Assembly: GCA_021774995.1 (NCBI GenBank)
Contig: JAJFIM010000380.1
Location: 1-8,312 of the forward strand
DNA: 8,312 nucleotides
Origin: Alphaproteobacteria bacterium
GTDB lineage: Bacteria > Pseudomonadota > Alphaproteobacteria > SMXP01
Direction of reading: 5' to 3'
This document shows positions 6,350-8,312 of this stretch, piece after piece (position 1 is the stretch's first letter; each line of letters opens with the position of its first letter). Position numbers and translations under genes: made by a program. Under the pieces are notes generated by a model that was not told where the DNA came from, searched no databases, and saw nothing but the letters and a program-made list of their open reading frames with translations.

Positions 6350-6802
6350 TTAAGCTTTTGCCGCCTGGTGAATCGCCTTGCGAATGCGCTGGTAAGTCCC
6401 GCACCGGCAAATATTCGTGATGGCGCCATCGATATCTTCATCTGTAGGCTGAGGATTTTCCTCCAATAGAGCGACTGCGGCCATAATCATGCCGGACTGG
6501 CAATAGCCGCATTGAGGCACTTGATTGTCGATCCAGGCCTGTTGAACCTTATGCAGGATCTCTCCATGGGCAAGGTCTTCTATTGTGCGAATTTCAGCAC
6601 CTGTCACAGCTTCGACAGGAAGCACGCACGAGCGCATGGCGACCCCGTCAACTTGCACTGTGCATGCGCCGCAAGAGGCCACGCCGCACCCAAATTTGGT
6701 TCCGGTTAAGCCCAAATGGTCCCGCAAAACCCACAACAATGGCGTATCGCCTTCAATATTCAGCGTTTTGGTGTCGCCATTGACTTTAAGTGTGTAGGCC
6801 AT
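6350..6802 (-). CDS. (2Fe-2S)-binding subunit of the xanthine oxidase-family enzyme (IorA-like)
   Basis: 150 residues from ATG 6802. A TTG at 6862 would add 20 residues unlike any family N-terminus, so I take MAYTLKVNGD as the start. All eight cluster cysteines of the family are present. C39, C44, C47 and C59 form the plant-ferredoxin-type cluster (FGCGVASCGACTVQVDG). C98, C101, C132 and C134 form the second cluster (QCGYCQSGMIMAA and ICRCGTYQRI). The protein relays electrons from the molybdenum centre in the large subunit encoded just downstream. It has no signal peptide of its own, so if the large subunit is exported, this one would have to travel with it as a folded complex, as is usual for Tat hitch-hiker partners. 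It follows the kinase gene by about 120 bases on the same strand and may have its own promoter. Confidence 0.93.
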   Translation of the reverse strand: MAYTLKVNGDTKTLNIEGDTPLLWVLRDHLGLTGTKFGCGVASCGACTVQVDGVAMRSCVLPVEAVTGAEIRTIEDLAHGEILHKVQQAWIDNQVPQCGYCQSGMIMAAVALLEENPQPTDEDIDGAITNICRCGTYQRIRKAIHQAAKA

Positions 6803-6831
6803 GTTCGAGCGTCGCCTTTTTGGCAAATAAG

Positions 6832-6862
6832 ATATTAGAAGAGCCGCGCAGGATAACGCCAA
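6832..6862 (-). promoter_or_regulatory. Weak candidate promoter for the hydroxylase operon
   Basis: On the minus strand TAATAT (6837-6832) resembles a -10 box and TTGGCG (6862-6857) a -35 box, with a 19-base spacer that is longer than ideal. It lies in the roughly 120-base gap between the kinase and the (2Fe-2S) gene and about 30 bases before the start codon. It is the best pair I could find by eye in this gap. Confidence 0.22.
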
Positions 6863-6921
6863 TACCGCCCGTCATCCAGAAGTGATTTCAGATGGGCGAT
6901 GAAAAGCCCGCCACTTGAATT

Positions 6922-8312
6922 TTACGCAGCGCCTTTCAGGGCTTGCGGCGGGGCGGCGGGGCGGGGCTCAGCTTCACAGGCAAGCGCGCCGGTTCGCGAC
7001 GCCGCCACAGGACGGTCATCATTGTCGATCACAACAGCCAGATCGGATGCGGTTTCTTTGGACTGAATTTGGCCGGTTTGCGCTTGCCGCAACGGCAAGG
7101 AGACCGTGACGCACGTCCCGGCGCCGACAATGCTCTCTATGGACACGCCGCCGCCATGCAGTTCGGCCAAAGCCGACACCAGAGACAGCCCCAGCCCTGT
7201 CCCGATCTTGTTTTTGGTATATTGATCGATCACCTGCTCATATGGCTGCCCCAGGCGCTCCAAATCCTCTTGCGAAATCCCGATGCCCGTATCGAGCACT
7301 TGCAAATAGAACATGTCCGCATCGTTTGAGGCGCCAACCGTGATCGCGCCCCCTTTGGGCGTGAACTTCACCGCGTTAGAGAGCAGGTTCAGCAAAATCT
7401 GTTTGAGCGCCCGCTTGTCTGCGCAAAACTGAGGAATATCGCTCTCAATAGCGGCGTTGATCTTTACGCCCGCTTTGTCGGACGCCACCCGCACCAGAGA
7501 CAGACTGCTCTTTATGATCCGGGCGGCGTCGATCTGTTCAAGCGCAAGTGAATATTTGCCTGATTCAATTTTTGACATATCAAGAATGTCATTGATCAGC
7601 CCAAGAAGGTGATGGCCGCTGGAAGTAATCAGACCGGCATATTCGAGATATTTAGGAACGCCGATGGGGCCAAAGGTTTGCTCCTTGATCATTTCGGAAA
7701 ATCCAATCACCGCATTCAAGGGCGTGCGCAATTCATGGCTCATGTTTGCGAGGAACTGAGATTTGGATTGATTGGCCATTTCAGCGATTTCCAGCTCGCG
7801 AGCCAGAGACATTTCGTGGGTCTTACGGGGGGTGATGTCCCGCGTCACGCTCACCAATTCAAAACACGCGGGCATGGGCAGACCTTTAAGCGGCGGCGCC
7901 TTTCCGGACATCCCCAGAGCAACCACGGGTTTTGCCCGCGTCTCGACCCAGATGTAATGGCCCTCGCTATGCTGAACGCGATATTCCAGACTCGCCTCGC
8001 CACCAAAAAACCCGGCGCGCTCAAACACTTTTTCGACTTCCCCTTGGTCCTCACTGTGAACAAAACGCAATAGAGAGCGGCCGAGAAGGTCTTTACTCTC
8101 CCGGCCCAGAACCGACCGGCACGCCGGGGATACATAAGTAAGATCTCCATCAGGGCCGTGACGCATCAAGATATCCGTCACTTGCTCGCTGAGAAATCGA
8201 TAATCCGCCTCCCCTTGCAGCGCCGCCCGTTCAGTCTTCGTCAGGCGCGCTTGAACCATCACCGCCACCAGCGTCGCGAAAGACAAAACCGCTAGCGCCG
8301 CAATAAAATAGG
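6922..8312 (-). CDS. Membrane-anchored PAS-domain sensor histidine kinase, DivJ/PleC-like core (5' end outside window)
   Basis: The frame is open to the right window edge; reading back from the TTG at 8286 adds YFIAALAVL, which completes a transmembrane helix (YFIAALAVLSFATLVAVMVQ), so the start lies outside. Numbering from that TTG, a PAS domain spans about 28-155 (ADYRFLSEQVTDILMRHGPD to VTRDITPRK), with a Pro/Gly-rich insertion near 125-140. The HisKA dimerisation domain carries the phosphorylated H184 in FLANMSHELRTPLNAVIGFS. The ATP-binding domain shows the N box (LLNLLSNAVKFTPKGG, N304), G1 DTGIG (332-336), an F-box variant ERLGQPYEQ and G2 GTGLGLSLV (362-370). These residues are intact, so it should be active. 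The ERLGQPYEQ variant and the ERTFGP-like EQTFGPIGVPKYLEYAGLI stretch recall DivJ/PleC-type cell-cycle kinases. The last 50 residues are a Pro/Ala-rich tail outside the fold. No response regulator is adjacent downstream, so its partner must be upstream or unlinked. DivJ identity is a resemblance, not proof. Confidence 0.9.
   Translation of the reverse strand, partial: YFIAALAVLSFATLVAVMVQARLTKTERAALQGEADYRFLSEQVTDILMRHGPDGDLTYVSPACRSVLGRESKDLLGRSLLRFVHSEDQGEVEKVFERAGFFGGEASLEYRVQHSEGHYIWVETRAKPVVALGMSGKAPPLKGLPMPACFELVSVTRDITPRKTHEMSLARELEIAEMANQSKSQFLANMSHELRTPLNAVIGFSEMIKEQTFGPIGVPKYLEYAGLITSSGHHLLGLINDILDMSKIESGKYSLALEQIDAARIIKSSLSLVRVASDKAGVKINAAIESDIPQFCADKRALKQILLNLLSNAVKFTPKGGAITVGASNDADMFYLQVLDTGIGISQEDLERLGQPYEQVIDQYTKNKIGTGLGLSLVSALAELHGGGVSIESIVGAGTCVTVSLPLRQAQTGQIQSKETASDLAVVIDNDDRPVAASRTGALACEAEPRPAAPPQALKGAA

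Noticed and set aside
6786..6875. A 29-codon minus-strand frame beginning MTGGIGVIL that overlaps the (2Fe-2S) gene start
   Set aside because: No ribosome binding site, out of frame with the real gene, and no recognisable leader-peptide features.
6896..6921. Possible hairpin (GGGC / GCCC on the minus strand) just after the kinase stop as a terminator
   Set aside because: The stem is only four base pairs with an eight-base loop and no T tract follows.

Overview
The window looks like a chromosomal stretch from an alphaproteobacterium with moderate-to-high GC. The evidence is the combination of a DUF1491 protein and a DUF2336 protein (both families largely alphaproteobacterial), a histidine kinase whose catalytic core resembles the DivJ/PleC cell-cycle kinases, and one exact TTAA-N7-TTAA sequence, the full consensus of the alphaproteobacterial cell-cycle regulator CtrA. 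I see no tRNA, rRNA, CRISPR array, transposase, phage gene or large repeat. The genus cannot be fixed from the sequence alone.

Layout. Plus strand, 1-3231: the 3' end of a PqiA-family membrane protein; then a two-gene unit encoding a Tat-exported sulfite oxidase-family molybdoenzyme overlapped by a monoheme c-type cytochrome lipoprotein; then, after about 120 bases, a DUF2336 protein. Minus strand, 8312-3245: a membrane-anchored PAS histidine kinase (cut by the window edge); a (2Fe-2S) subunit and a large molybdopterin subunit of a xanthine oxidase-family (isoquinoline 1-oxidoreductase-like) enzyme; a DUF1491 protein; and a 129-residue protein I do not recognise. The two blocks converge at 3231/3245. 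The window is almost fully coding; the longest gap between genes is about 120 bases.

How the genes may work together. Two unrelated molybdoenzymes lie within 7 kb. The first is a SorAB-like sulfite dehydrogenase whose electron acceptor is probably the adjacent membrane-tethered cytochrome. The second is a two-subunit hydroxylase or aldehyde oxidoreductase carrying its own pair of [2Fe-2S] clusters, apparently anchored to the membrane. Both probably deliver electrons to the respiratory chain from the periplasmic side. The kinase, the DUF2336 and DUF1491 genes and the CtrA-like site suggest a possible cell-cycle connection, which is inference. I found no convincing evidence of a wholly new system. 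The points most worth checking are the lipoprotein cytochrome with its acidic tether, the CtrA-like box, the KR-type N-terminus of the large hydroxylase subunit, and the unrecognised 129-residue gene.
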